The notes under the pieces: model-generated
Database searches by the model: none
Seen by the model: only the letters and a program-made list of their open reading frames with translations
What the model was told of the DNA's origin: nothing
Program-made: the position numbers and the translations under genes
Shown: positions 16,331 through 28,647 of the stretch, one piece after another
Layout: every line of letters starts with the position of its first letter
Position numbering within the stretch: position 1 is the first letter of the stretch
Source: Adiantum capillus-veneris
Lineage: Eukaryota > Streptophyta > Polypodiopsida > Polypodiales > Pteridaceae
DNA: 64,000 nt
NCBI GenBank assembly: GCA_014529385.2
Contig: CM043942.1
Span: forward strand, 50,904,774-50,968,773
Direction: 5' to 3'

Positions 16331-16378
16331 GAATTTAAAAAGAAGAGAAATATACCTTTTGATTTTCATCTTCTTCAA

Positions 16379-17328
16379 CTAATGCAGTGTTCCATAAGTC
16401 CAGTGTTCTCTCTGTTGCAGAGCATGAGGATGGGGCCAAATCATTGATGGAGCAGTTCTACCCAAGTCTGTGATTCTAAGACTTTCCTGAATTTCCTTGA
16501 ACTCTGACTCCGTTGGCAATGTCTCTGCACAGGCGACAACATCCTTGTGCACCATTGATAGTGCCTTTGTTGGTTCAACAAACTCATCTTCTGCTACATG
16601 AGCATCCATGACAGAATACTTGTCATCGACAGGGTTGATTATACTAACATCCTCTTGAAGATTCTGAGAAACTATAGCAAGGCAATAGTCCTTTCTCAAG
16701 TCAAACAACTCCATGATATCATTTAGCATAACATAATGGTGATCACCGATCGGGATGGTAGGGAGAAAATTTGTTGGAAAATCCCCCTCTGGGAGCTGAA
16801 CACCCTCCAAAACACGTAAAGAACTAGTTTGAGGTGGCGCCATCTCATCACCAGTAGGCCCCGGCTGCGTTTTGCCTCCTCCGCTATGTCCCGGTGGTCA
16901 TTTAAATTGACATTCAAATATAGTACGAGTCTAGCATAGTATTCCACGACACGACACTTCCGTCTATGTACAGGACATTTGATGTCATTCCTATGTAAAT
17001 GCTTTGGAAGCTTGAGGCTGCTTCTATAGATAACATCTTTCTTGGAGCGGTTGAAACATATATCCTTCACATGCACATATCGGCAGTCCTCAAACTCAAA
17101 AGTGCCCTCGGCCATCTGTTGCTCATATGCCTGCTCAAACTCTTCAAGAAAATGTCTTGTAGAAGCTAGCCACTCTTGCAATGAGAAGTGAGGGTTAAAG
17201 ATTGGCTTTATTTCTTGCTCCTGCTGCTGCTGAAGCACAATTCGATAGAGAAAATGGAATAGTTTGTCCTTTGGATCCTCGTTAGAGCAAGGCAAATCCT
17301 CCTCTATCTCAATCTTGAAGGGATCCAT
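16379..17328 (-). CDS. hypothetical protein, minus strand, two overlapping frames
   Basis: An ATG at 17328 opens a 201-codon frame (17328 to 16723) that begins MDPFKIEIEEDLPCSNEDPK. It contains a Gln-rich patch, helical WLASTRHFLEEFEQAY, and a Cys/His-containing part with VHVKDICFNRSKKDV and KCPVHRRKC. After about residue 145 a second frame (to 16379) reads more like protein, entering through PGPTGDEMAPPQTSS, so a frameshift or short intron is likely near 16850-16880. A TATA box lies about 95-105 bases upstream. The protein matches nothing I know. The CxxH/HRRKC residues could bind a metal, which is only a guess. It may be a host gene or an accessory ORF of an old element. Confidence 0.4.
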
Positions 17329-17422
17329 TTGTAAAAGGAGACAAACAAATCTTTGAAAAAGAGGAGGCTACTTTGAAAGCACTGTCTACGACAGGGGTAC
17401 TAAGTAGGAAAAGAGAAAGGCA

Positions 17423-17434
17423 ATATTTATAGAC
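17423..17434 (-). promoter_or_regulatory. TATA box of the 17328 ORF
   Basis: On the minus strand TCTATAAATATT is a near-consensus plant TATA box, placed about 95-105 bases before the ATG at 17328. That leaves room for a 5' leader of about 65 bases. Confidence 0.45.
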
Positions 17435-17449
17435 CCATCCCACCAATGA

Positions 17450-19588
17450 TTGTAATTATTTTGGTGCATTGAAGAGGACACACAACCCGAGGCAATCAGA
17501 ACCACAGGATGTGCCACTTTGCGAGAGCAAAACCGAAAAAAACAGAACCTCTATAGCCTCCACACCACCCAAAAACAACCTATGCATACCTATCATAAAG
17601 GGGCGCAATACCATGAATACGGGGTTCCACAAGAGCCCGAGAGCAAACTATGGCCGGATCTATAGTGGCCGGCCACACCAGTAATCCAAAAACGATAGAT
17701 AGGTAGCGAGTGAGGGACAAACTCTCCTCGACTCGATGAACCAACACAGCTTTACAATGCAAAAGAAAGGGGTTTGGAGCACGATGGCTCGCCCTTTGAC
17801 TGGCATACAAAACGGGAACTTGAGATCCTCTCTAGAGACCAGCAAATACCTCAAAAACAATTCGACACTCTAGCTCAGCTGAGTTCAGGTAGAGCACAAA
17901 GCAACCACAACCCGATGCGGATGTCCATTTGCATTGCCTCAAGTCTTTTCTAGCATCCATGTTTGCTTGTTTTTACTGTGATTGGTAGCACAATATTCAG
18001 CACATTTGTTTAGTATTAAAACATTAGATTCAATATGATTATCTATCATGATTCCTTGTCTAGGTTTAAGAATCAAGCAGTCTGATTAAGCTATTTTGAT
18101 CAAGTTAGGCTTTAAATATCTTCTCTTAATACCATGGAGAATGCCTTCCTAATAATCAATCGTTACTTTAGGTTCTTAACCCGATTTAGGCAGTGTTGTG
18201 TGCAATGTACTAGGGCTTTCTAGTGGGCTTAGTCACTATTGACCTTTAGCTTAAGTATTATAAAGGGAGTTTACTAGTATGACGAGCCTGGGGAGGGTAA
18301 CCGTGTCAATATGACCCCCCAAAGTTACAAAATTGAAAGGCAATGAAAAACAAAAAACAAAAGTGCCAACACATGTAAAATCCTAATTCGGTACTTCACC
18401 CATATGTATTGCCTATGGTACTAAAGCCTTACAAGTTCCCAGTGTGGGCGCTTTCCTTTGAAAAGCAAAAAGACTAAGGCATACAAAATAAGCACACAAA
18501 TCGAATGAATTAATGTGAAAAAACTTTGGGGGGTCAAAGAAAAGGGAATAATTCAAGCAATGATTTCATAAGTAATTCCTTTTATCGTAGCTTAACTAGA
18601 AGGTCTTCTAGGTATAGCCTCTAGTCAGCCCTTGAACATGCAATACTTTGCTCTTGCGATTAAACAACTTAATTGACTGGAGATAATTGAGAAGCTTGCC
18701 CATGGTATTAATAGTTGACCTCTAGTGCCTCTCAACCGTTGAATTAGCGACCCCAGACTTGTTTATTTTTTTACCTCTATAAAACAGTGCTTATGCGTTT
18801 CATTATATTAGAGTTTAATGTTTAATGCTAATTTTTTAAATATTTTGTTACCAATCAATTTGTGTGCCTATTAATTGCATATGATTTTTTATTGTATATG
18901 AGAATGCAATTACTGTGCGATTTATGGTTGATTTTGCAAGAAAGCTCAAGACTCAAACTCGGATGCTCTTCCACCTCAACGAGCAGGATTCATCTCAATA
19001 GCTTCCAAGGATGGAATCTACATCAGGAAGCGGGGCATGTTAACCCTTACGGACATCCTATCACCTTCGACAGATGCCTTATCCTTAATTGATTGAGTCA
19101 TGGACCGGGCTTGTCGGTCCAATAGGAAAAGGGTAAGAGTGATCACCGATGAGAGGCGCACTCTAACTGTAACATTCAAGGGTTAGTTGGCTAAGCATGG
19201 GCTCCCAAGTGTGAATGAGGTGAGCTCATATAAAAGTCACCTAAACCTAAAAATCACTCATTCTATCATTTGTGCAATTGAAGAGTGCTCTTGCTCCATC
19301 TCCATCTTCTTCTTCATCTCCTTGTGTGTGTGTATGCAAGAGAGAGAGAGAGAGAGAGAGAGGGAGACGTCGAGCATATTTGCGACAGCTTGGCGGTGGC
19401 GAGACGGTTGAGCGTGGCACGATGGTAGCTCCCTCTTCTTCGCGGTGAGGAATCCTCCACGAAGGCGAGTGTAGGGCGGTGAGTGACACACCCTTGCTCT
19501 CTTGAGCTTGCTAGATTAGTCCGGTTGTGTGCTTGCAGCCATTTGTGGCTCGTGCATAGTGTACGGCAAGTCCCTTGCTTTGACACGT
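17450..19588. other. gene-poor flank with a (GA)n tract
   Basis: Short frames on both strands have no recognisable motif. A (GA)n tract lies at about 19338-19361. The last ~75 bases (19514-19588, minus strand) may be the 3' end of the host ORF seen at 63793-64000, cut by the large insertion that starts at 19589. Confidence 0.4.
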
Positions 19589-20792
19589 TGTCGAAAAGTG
19601 TGCGGTCTAGCTGGGAAGGTGCAGAACCTCTGGCTGTGAGAGTTCATGATGAGAGTCACAAACCCTTTGCAAGAAAGCGTTTGTGGAGAATCACCAACCC
19701 TCTTTCTAAGGGTGACAGAGAATCTAAGAGCGTTCATGACAGCAAAGTCACAAACCTTCTTTCCTATCGTGCTTGGAAATTGCTTGTTTTCGTAGTCGAG
19801 AGTCTGATGAGAGGATCATCAAATCACATTCAATTTCACTTAAAAAGACCATCGAAAAACATTAATGTTTCAGCCATGAAACCTTGATGCTCATACAAGC
19901 ACAATTCTCAATCAAAACGCAAACCTCTTTCATGGTATCATTTAGCCTCGCCCCCAATTACATAGTCGTAGCATCAAATAGTTGAAAGGAATGCTCAAGC
20001 TTCCACCTTCTTGGAGACCATTTTTTTATTTTTCAGAGATTTAAGAGCTTCTATATTGAAGCCCAAACACCATTTTGATAAGGGGAAACCCTAATTCACT
20101 CCCTCACAAGCTCAGTTACAAGATTGCGAAGAGGCGGGACTGCAACACACATAGATTGGGCAACCATGGAAGCTATTACACAGTAGAGAAAAATTTCTGG
20201 TTTTTTCTCTGTAAAAAGCAGACCTCTCTCTCTTCCCCACGGAATTTTCAGCTGATGTGTCAATTTTTAGGCCATTTTTCCATTTTGGACCAAAACTAGG
20301 CCATTTTCAGCTCATTTTTTACCAAAAAAATGCCATTTTTGATGCAAAAAATCCCAAACGGAGTCAGAAAAATCCCTAAATTTGTGGGATCACTCGTATA
20401 AGCATAAAAAGCATAGATAAGCATCATTTTCCATCAATATACCATTTTGGATCACTTTCCATGCTATTCTGCAACGGTGCCTGTTAGCTACTATTTTTGG
20501 CAATTTTTACCCGCATCAATCTTTATAGGCGAGATGAGTGTGCCACCATGAAACACTTGGAATATATACATTGTAAAACCAAATTAAGCATCTTATCATG
20601 TGGAAGAGAATGCAAATGTGCCACATCCAGGGCCATGACATTTCGGATAGGTATGTACATGATAATGACCGCAATAGACACTTCAACATATAGCACAATA
20701 TGCACATGATTGCTTTTATTTGCATACATCGAGAAGTATCAAGAGTGAGGTGAATGTTTTATTTCACACTATGTACGTGCCACGGCATGACA
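19589..20792 (-). repeat. 3' LTR of the minus-strand gypsy element
   Basis: This 1204-bp TG...CA repeat is paired with 62604-63788. On the minus strand a polypurine tract (GGTTCAGAGGGGGTGGC, complement of 20793-20809) lies just before it, as expected for the 3' LTR. Confidence 0.85.
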
Positions 20793-23700
20793 GCCACCCC
20801 CTCTGAACCTGCACATCCTCTGGTATGTGCCACAACAACATTTGTAGAGCATTAAAACTCACGGTCAGACGCCATATTCTCACTTTCATTCTCAGTTTGC
20901 ATATAGTTGGCTTCATCATCCTCTTCACTTGGTTGTGCATCAAATGGATCATAATCCCCTCGTCTTTTGAATAATTTAATTATTTTTCCTGCAATGGGAA
21001 TTTTCAGTTCAGTCCCATCCAGTTCACGCAAGGTGTAAGTTGCATTTCCATGCACATGTTTGACAACATAAGGAAACCATCTCTTTGCAAGCTTCCTGAT
21101 TGTAGAGTGCTAATTTTCAAGGCTACTATCGTACACCAACACCCAATCACCTTCTTCAATGTATTTTGGTATGAGCCTATGCATCTTGTCAAATCTGTCT
21201 TTGTTTTTCAACCTTGCATTCTTTAGTCGAGCTTTTGCAAGCTCAATGTCTTCAGGCCTTCTTTCCAATTGCCGTATGCGCAATGCAAGAAGGTCTTCTC
21301 TACTCATTCCATCTTCCCATGGCAATACATTCCATGTAAGAACTACATCTTCAATTGGCTTCACAGGTTTTTGACCATACATCAATTCAACACGCATGTG
21401 TTGTACGGCCAGCCCACAATGCAAATGGCAGTAACCTTGGCCACTCTCCAAGATTACCTTCACAAGCCTTAGCTAAAGCTTTGATTATTGGAGGATGTCC
21501 TCCTTCACTTTTGCCATTCCCCTCTGGGTTATACGCACAAGTTAAAGCTAGTTTGATGCCCATTCTAGAGAAGAATTCCCTTAATTCATCAGCATCCAAT
21601 TCTCCTCTATCTGCAGTTATCTTTCCCACACACCCATAGCGACAGATCACATCTTCAAGAAGAAATTTACATACAGCTTGTGTACTCTTTGTCCTCAATG
21701 CTCGCCCTTCAACTTGATTAGACAAATCTTCTCTTGAAAGCACCAGATACCTCATTTGCCAAAGTCCCAAAGGCATTGTAACCAAATCCACAACCCATTT
21801 GTAATGCATGGCTAATGGATAAGTAGGATGTAGTCCATCACGATGCCGTACATTTGAATACATTTGGCATGTCACACAAGACTCCACAAACTCAGCCACA
21901 TCCTTATACATCCCTTTCCACCAATACCTTTCTTTTACCTTGGCAAATGTTGCCCATACACCTCGATGTCCTGCCCATAAACTTTCATGGAACTCCTTGA
22001 TGATTTGTTGCTGAGTAACCTTATCGTATACTACGCGCAATGGTGTTCCATCTCTTCGTTTAGGATGCTCTTATAAGTAGCCATCCCTGAAGAAGTATCC
22101 GTATGCTTTTCTTCTTATCTCTTAAATTCTTTCTCAGTCCAATCATCCTGCTTCTGTAGAGTACTTAAGTAGCGACCTATCAAGAGCCATTCATCCTCAT
22201 ATAGTTCCTCTGAAAAGGACTCAAGTGAAGACACAAAACATGCATGACTACTCTTTGCATGATCAATAGTGTAAAACTTCGTGCGAACATCATCTCCCTC
22301 AATAATCATGTCATGTTCATCTTCATACCTTGCCCTAGATAGCATATCTGCCATTGGATTGTCTTTCCCTGCAATATGCTTGAACTCAGGATTCATGGAC
22401 TTTATGTAGTCTATCCATCACAGCATTGCAATATCAGAAGTCAAACAATTTGTGATCATTCCAAGTAGAGGCAAACAATCAGTTTCCACAACCACTAATG
22501 CCCCTATCAAGTACTCCTTGTCACACCTCAATGATGTAACCACCCCCCATAGTTCCCTTTTACTTGTGCATAATCGCGTTGGCAAGAACTCAGAATCTTG
22601 GCTCCAAATCTCACCACATACCTTTTTCCTTCATCATCATCTTGCCCTACTGCCCATCCTATCCCTGTAGGACTCGTGTCCACTGTCACAATGACAGGTC
22701 TCTCACATGCATAGTCTACCTTTCTCAAGGTTGGCGATGAAAGAAGTAGCTTCTTTCCCATCGAAACTTTTGATTCTTTCTCAACAACCTATAAAGGGAA
22801 TCTGCTACATGTGCATAATGTGGTATCCAAATAAGATAGAAGACGCAAGCACCAAGAAATCATCGAACTTCAGTTATAGTTGTACATGTTTCTTTCATGT
22901 TTTTGATTGCATCCTTTTTTGGACAAGGTCTTCTACCATAAGGACCACACATATGCCCCACAATCAACACTTCATTAACACCAAATACACATTTTTGCCC
23001 TGATAGGGTAATATTAAATTCTTCAAGCTTTGACAAAATCTTTTCACAATCTTCGATATGGTCTGCAACAAACTTACAGCACCCCTTGAATCCATAGCTT
23101 CATCTTTATCTTTGTCTTCACATCCTTTGATGGGCACATCATCAAGAAATGGCATTGTGATTTGAGGTATGAAGTCACGTAGAACCATATTCATCCCATT
23201 CATCATGTGTGCAACTGAATTTGTTGCTCCTTGAGGTAAGGTACACATTTTTACCAATCCCAAAGGTGTTTTCATAGTTGTCAGATCTCTACTCCTGCAA
23301 ACGCCTCTGTAAATTCATCCACTATAGGTCCTGTACCCACATTCCTAATGGTAACCTTGTTTACAGGTTGCATATCTTGTATGAACCGCAAAGCTCCATT
23401 CTTCTTAGGCACAATAAACCACCTTGAATATGGCGCACAAGAAGGCTCCAAGATACCCATGCTAATCTTTTCATTGAGTAGTTCCATTAACTTTGGCAAA
23501 TGTTCTTTTGGAACAGGAATTGGGCGTAGATTCCAAGGTACGTGAGGGATAGTGAAGATCACCATAGGTGCAACAACATTAGGATCAACACACCCTATCT
23601 CATGTGGCTAGAAAGCAAAAGCCTTACCATGTCTTGAAAGCATTTCTTTAAAACTCTTCTTCTCTTCTTCTATTAAAAACTCTTCACAACCAACTTTTAT

Positions 23701-25461
23701 CTCTTTTAGGGATTCCATTGTGAACTTGTGTCCAGTTCTTTTTGGATCCCTAAGACTCGGCTGCAAAGAAGCTTGCTCTAGCTTTTTCCTGCAATCTGAT
23801 GGTAAAGGTAAGGCCACTGGTCTCACTTTATTTGCCACCGTTTTGTACTTGGTCTCCACACGTACTTCTGGTCCTTCATTAGCATTGAAATCTTTCTGAT
23901 CTTCAAAATCCTCAATCACATCATACATTTCCATAGAGCATACTTCCACAATGTGGGTTTCATCTTGCATGCTAGAATCCATTATAGCTTCAAGCTCAAG
24001 CATAGTATCTACATGAGAAACTTGTTCAAAGAAACCTGAAATATATTCAGTATCCTCTATGAAACCATTTTCTTTCATGTATTTCTGTACACTATATACA
24101 TATTGTTGCGCACTTCTTTTCATATCATCAAGCTTCATAAAACATACTGACCCATGCTCTATTAATCCCTGGAAACCTGTAGAAAAATCTTCTTCTTGCT
24201 TTGGGTCAGGCGAGAATCTTTTTCTTCTTGTACCATTGCAATCTCGCTTCACAATGGTACATGGACAAAACCCCTTGTCTCCCTGTACTCTTTGAACTCT
24301 TTGTTCGCTTTTGGAGAGGATACTCACGAAGACTATTGTGGTTCCTCTCATGATTCACACACCCAATCAAAAAAGTGCACATCTCGTTTCCCATCTCTTC
24401 TCTTTACCCTAGCATAAGCAGAACCATCATCCAAGACCTTTGTTTCCATGCGAATGGCTGTGATGTATGGCTACCCAAGGATAAGAGGATAGGTAGACAT
24501 CTCCTGCACAAATAAATTTTGCTCATCCTTCACATTACCAATCGTCACTTTCACATTTGGACAAGCCCCATACAACTCTTCTGATGAGTTATTTGCAGCT
24601 CTAATCATCCACCCATGGTATGTGTCTATCGGCCACTTACCCTTCATGGAAAGACTCTTGGACATAAGATTGATCTCAGCGCCATGATCTATCAATGCAA
24701 CATATCGCTCCTCAAGATCACCCACCTTGACTAAGGTTTCTGTTGTAGATCTTGCCCAAAGACTTTTGGAGTAGTGGGTTTATAGGAGGCTTCATCATCA
24801 TAATCATCATCTGCAAATCGAGCATGTGCATCTCTTCAAGAAGACTGGTAGCATCCTACCATATTTTCATCACAATCACTCTCTTGGACATGTATTCCAT
24901 GTGCCTTAAGTGACTCCCCTTCACCCTCAGACTGTGGATGAATAGACTCAGTGAGAGTTTTCCTCTTTCTTTTTATGATATCTATAATTTCTTCATGAAA
25001 CTCGCATTTAGCAATGCCAAGAACCTCACCCAAGGTAAACTCAACTTTGATATTCAAAATCCTTTCCTCCAATACCTGCTTTAAGTTTGTGGCAGCATCA
25101 ATTTCATATTGTAGTTTGTATGCAGGGCCTTTTGCTTTAGCTTTTCCTTTCTCTTTCTTCTTTCCTGTAGATGCCTCCTCCATAGGAATCTCAAGAGGAG
25201 GAGGCACATGTGGTGGAGCCTCATAAGAAGGTCCTGGATCCTTTCTTCCACCAGCTCTTGTAACCCTCTTTGAAGTAGAAGGACCTGCATCTCCATTCTC
25301 ACGTCTGCGCTTCTCTTCCACAATTGCTTCATTGTTATAGCATTTTGCAAGATAGGCATGCACTGATAAAGAGTCCACATGGTCATCCCAACCTGTTGTA
25401 TGGCGTATGCAATCACCGGCTTCATGTAATACCTGTTTAGTTACCTTTCCTTTTTTGGCTG
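20793..25461 (-). mobile_element. pol half and C-terminal gag of the minus-strand gypsy element
   Basis: Reading right to left, the parts are: a Lys/Glu-rich gag tail (24836-25461), a retropepsin-like region (about 24471-24725), a linker (23608-24351), reverse transcriptase (about 22964-23565, with a VPKKNGALRF core and an FLDD active-site block), RNase H (about 22115-22761) and integrase (about 21110-22040, with an HH-CC zinc region and a catalytic core). Domain order and spacing are those of Ty3/gypsy elements. The integrase style resembles lineages common in ferns and mosses (recall only). The frames are decayed and no functional product is expected. Confidence 0.8.
25459..25461. repeat. 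target-site duplication CTG (left copy) of the CACTA element
   Basis: CTG directly precedes the CACTACAACA terminus, and the same CTG follows the other terminus at 61343-61345. CACTA elements make 3-bp duplications. Confidence 0.9.
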
Positions 25462-25620
25462 CACTACAACAAAAAAGGGGGCCTTCGATGTAGGTTTCGA
25501 CGGTCTCCATCGAAAAAAACCGTCGAAATACGCATCCCTACAAAAACGTCGCAATATGCGTCAAAAGGTATTGTTATCGACGCATATTTCGACATGCCTA
25601 ACGACGCAGATTGCAACGAC
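25462..25620. repeat. left CACTA terminus and subterminal repeats
   Basis: Beyond the CACTACAACA end, the segment contains TCGATG, TCGACGG, CGTCGAAATACGC, CGTCGCAATATGCG and ATCGACGCATATTTCGAC, a cluster of degenerate short repeats in both orientations. They match the subterminal words near the other end (61190-61320). Confidence 0.85.
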
Positions 25621-25640
25621 CATAACAGAAAAAAAAAATT

Positions 25641-25724
25641 CTTGGGCAGAGGACAGGCATCCTGGCCTGTGCCTAGTGAAAAGATGGACACAGCCACAGC
25701 CAGACTGCCTGTCCTCTGCCCAAG
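25641..25724. repeat. perfect 19-bp inverted repeat (hairpin) in the CACTA subterminal zone
   Basis: CTTGGGCAGAGGACAGGCA (25641-25659) is exactly complementary to 25706-25724, with a 46-base loop. It could fold in single-stranded DNA or RNA. It may be a terminator-like or structural feature of the transposon, or a remnant of a small insertion. Confidence 0.85.
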
Positions 25725-25869
25725 AAAGCGAGCAGCACCAAAATCAATCGTGCTCCCGCAGAAATTTTGGCAGAGCTCCCTCGTTTTAACATAAACTAAA
25801 CAAGAAAACCATATGTATATGCCTCCTACATGCTATCAATGTAGGATCTCACATGAGATTTAAGGCAAA

Positions 25870-26130
25870 TGAAAGAAATGAAATGAACTTTGTGCAAAAC
25901 CATAACCAACTTAAAACCATAATCATAACGAACTTTGTGCAAAACCATAACCAGCCATAACCATATTGATCAAAACCATAATGATAACCATAACCATAAC
26001 CATAAAGTTAAACATAACCATAAACAAAACAATAACCATAACCATGTTTATACAAGAACAATAACCATAACCATGTCTATACAATGACAATAACCATAAC
26101 CATGTCTGAACAATAACCATAACCATGTCT
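25870..26130. repeat. CCATAA-type short tandem repeat
   Basis: Degenerate AACCATAACCAT units, mixed with CATGTCTATACAA units, fill this stretch. The minus-strand frame through it is a repetitive Met/Val/Ile string and not a protein. Confidence 0.8.
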
Positions 26131-26309
26131 ATACAAAAAAAAGAGATAGAAGCGTGTCTGTGTTTCACAAAACATATATATGAAATCCACTGATGACTAC
26201 GTGTCACAACCTGCACATAGGACAAGTCATAAAATTAGTATTGATATACTTCACATATACTTATTTAATTAAATCAACTCACACATATTAACGTCTCACC
26301 TCAATCGAT

Positions 26310-28533
26310 CAGCGAGACTCTAAGGCCTCCCAGTCTACAGTCTCTCCTAAAGCATCAAGATCATTCAATACTTCATAGATACCTCTGCGATATCCATCTG
26401 TCTCCTCCTGGCGTATCGAGGCTCGATGCATTGCAAGATTCTGCGTTTATACAAAAATCAAAGTAATAAGAATACATGATTCATCACGTTTAAAAAAACG
26501 CCATAGCTAGGATTGGATTGGAAACTCACAAACTCATAGTGAAAGGTGTCGAAGCCTCCGCTGCTAAGATGAGATGTCCCCCTGATCATCTGTCGTATCT
26601 GCACGGCCTGACGTTGCTGTCTGAACCGTGTATTCTCTCTCCGCTCATCCTCCCTGATCTGCTGCCACGTCTCGTGTGGGATGCCTGAAGGCTTCGGTGA
26701 GTCGGTCCTGAAAGCCTGCCAAGTTGTATCTCGTCGATTGTCCCGTGCAACACCCTTGATCCACTTCCTCCGAAGATCCTTTGAACCTGGAGCAGGCTGA
26801 TACTCTCTCATGGTGGTATCCACTATATAATTGATTTTGTCGCGATCCTGCTCAGGCCAAGGCGTCAGAATGCTGGTAAAAAAACTGTAGCTCCGCGAGC
26901 TGGCGAATCCGCTATCTCATCTCAGTCCCGACTCTATCCATGTCAACATAACCATCTGATCGTACAATATAGCTAAGAGATGGTGTCGAGAGGTGTGCCT
27001 GGGTAGGACGGGGGGGTGCGTGGGAGCGAGGAGGGTCGAAGCATTTGTGGACCCTCCTCCACAGCAACCACCACCTCCACCTGACGATCACCGAGATCGA
27101 CGAGTGAGCCTGTGCTGAGATGAGACGTACCCGCCTCTGCCGCACCCCTAGTTGTCGAAGCGGCCGTGATGAGACCTCACAGGCGTCGTGCTCGTAGGTC
27201 CCCCCCCCCCCCCATTCGTGTGAGCGGGATGGAAACACACACAACGCCTCTATAATGACCCGACACACACTTTTGGGATCAACATACACACATTATGGGG
27301 CACCACTCGCTTACACAACCAGCCTGGCTGAGACAGGAAACACACAGACGGAGTGAGAAGAGAGAGATTTCCCACTTGCCCACTCAACACTCACACATAC
27401 ACACTCACACACACACTCTCAATTCAGCTCAAAGGAGGAAAATTGCTGTTGTTTAGACTCAATGAAGCTCAGCCCAACATCAATGGGGCAAATAGTTTAC
27501 ACAGTATTGAGGAAAACACCAGATACAACCACAAAGTTAAGCAGAGGCTTTACTCACCGGAGAAGATTACACAAAAAAATAGCAGAAAATCTAGGAGAAA
27601 TTTGGCAAAATGGACAGTGCCATTGCGTTCGGAACGCCCAAAAACCCCACCGTACAATGTCACAGTGCTCAAATCCGACCTCGGATGAGCAGTTTAGGGC
27701 CAAAAAATGCTCCAAAAACAGTAAAAACACACTTGCGGCGTTTCCGCCTCTCTTCTCCACGTTTTTTTATGGTCTTATCTCATTTTTTTCAGTTCCCACA
27801 CTTAGCTTTATTAGTTGGGCACCCGTGGCCTTTTAGATGACCTCAAACGGACCCCGAACAGGCCAAAAACTGACCTCGCAGTGCATAGTTGTCACCTTTT
27901 TGCATCGTCCGCACACCTGGCACTCAGTTTTTCCAAATAATGCATCCCGCAACCACGTGAAGTGGCCCCAAAAAGTGGTCCTCATGATGACCTTTCTGCA
28001 TAAGTATCACAAGAAAACACCCACGCCGTGTCCATACTTCTCCGCGTGCAAGTATTGACCCCGTTCGACCTCCTGACGCCACTCGATGCCATCTGACGCA
28101 CCTGCTTACCTCATGTTGTCAGCCCACAAATAGCTTCCTCAAGAAGTTTTACGCGCTACCAGCTCCTCCTTATTGTAGAAAAAACACAGTGGTACTGGTA
28201 ATAGTGAAAATCGATGCACTATGCACACCCTGTCCTACCTGTACACATGTGGGCGCCACGTAACCACCTGGCTCTGAAAAATGGGAAATTATTTATTTGA
28301 TGCACCATGCATGTATATGTACATATGTGCAATCCCTTGCTCCAAAAAACTCCTGACAACGTCGGACCCGCGGGTGTGAAGCCCGGAGGCGTAGTTCCCT
28401 TGCCTCTGGCTACCCAGTACTGAGACGCCTCTACCATCTGACTGGGCGTCATCTGTGTGACGAAGCCCATAAATGCATCTACACTCATAAAAGCGGGATC
28501 TGAAAACTGGTCTGCCATACTAAAGTCCTGCAC
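26310..28533 (-). pseudogene. second CACTA gene (TnpA/Transposase_24-like), decayed
   Basis: The likely start is in the frame at 28533-28219, which gives MADQFSDPAFMSVDAFMGF and a Pro/Gly-rich linker. A Pro/Ser-rich, partly stop-containing segment follows near 26930-27200. The best conserved part is 26823-26458: basic KDLRRKWIKGVARDNRRDTT, then IPHETWQQIREDERR and QIRQMIRGTSHLSSGGF. That organisation (a disordered N-terminus, then a basic helical domain ending in an H-x-SGG motif) is what I expect of the accessory protein of En/Spm elements, which binds the subterminal repeats. Frames change between the pieces. About 1 kb (27290-28210) without coding may be an intron or an insertion. The family assignment is tentative. 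Confidence 0.5.
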
Positions 28534-28647
28534 AAAGAAAGTAAAAGAAAGCGTCAGAACACCTTTGTTTAAATTAACTTTAAGCTTAATTTTAAATCAA
28601 CGTCTTCACACAAACACTTATAGGCCTAGGCCTCGACGAGTGAGGCA

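Noticed and set aside
27353-27836. Plus-strand ORFs opposite the second CACTA gene
   Set aside because: They lie in a non-coding spacer or intron of the minus-strand gene and share no recognised domain.
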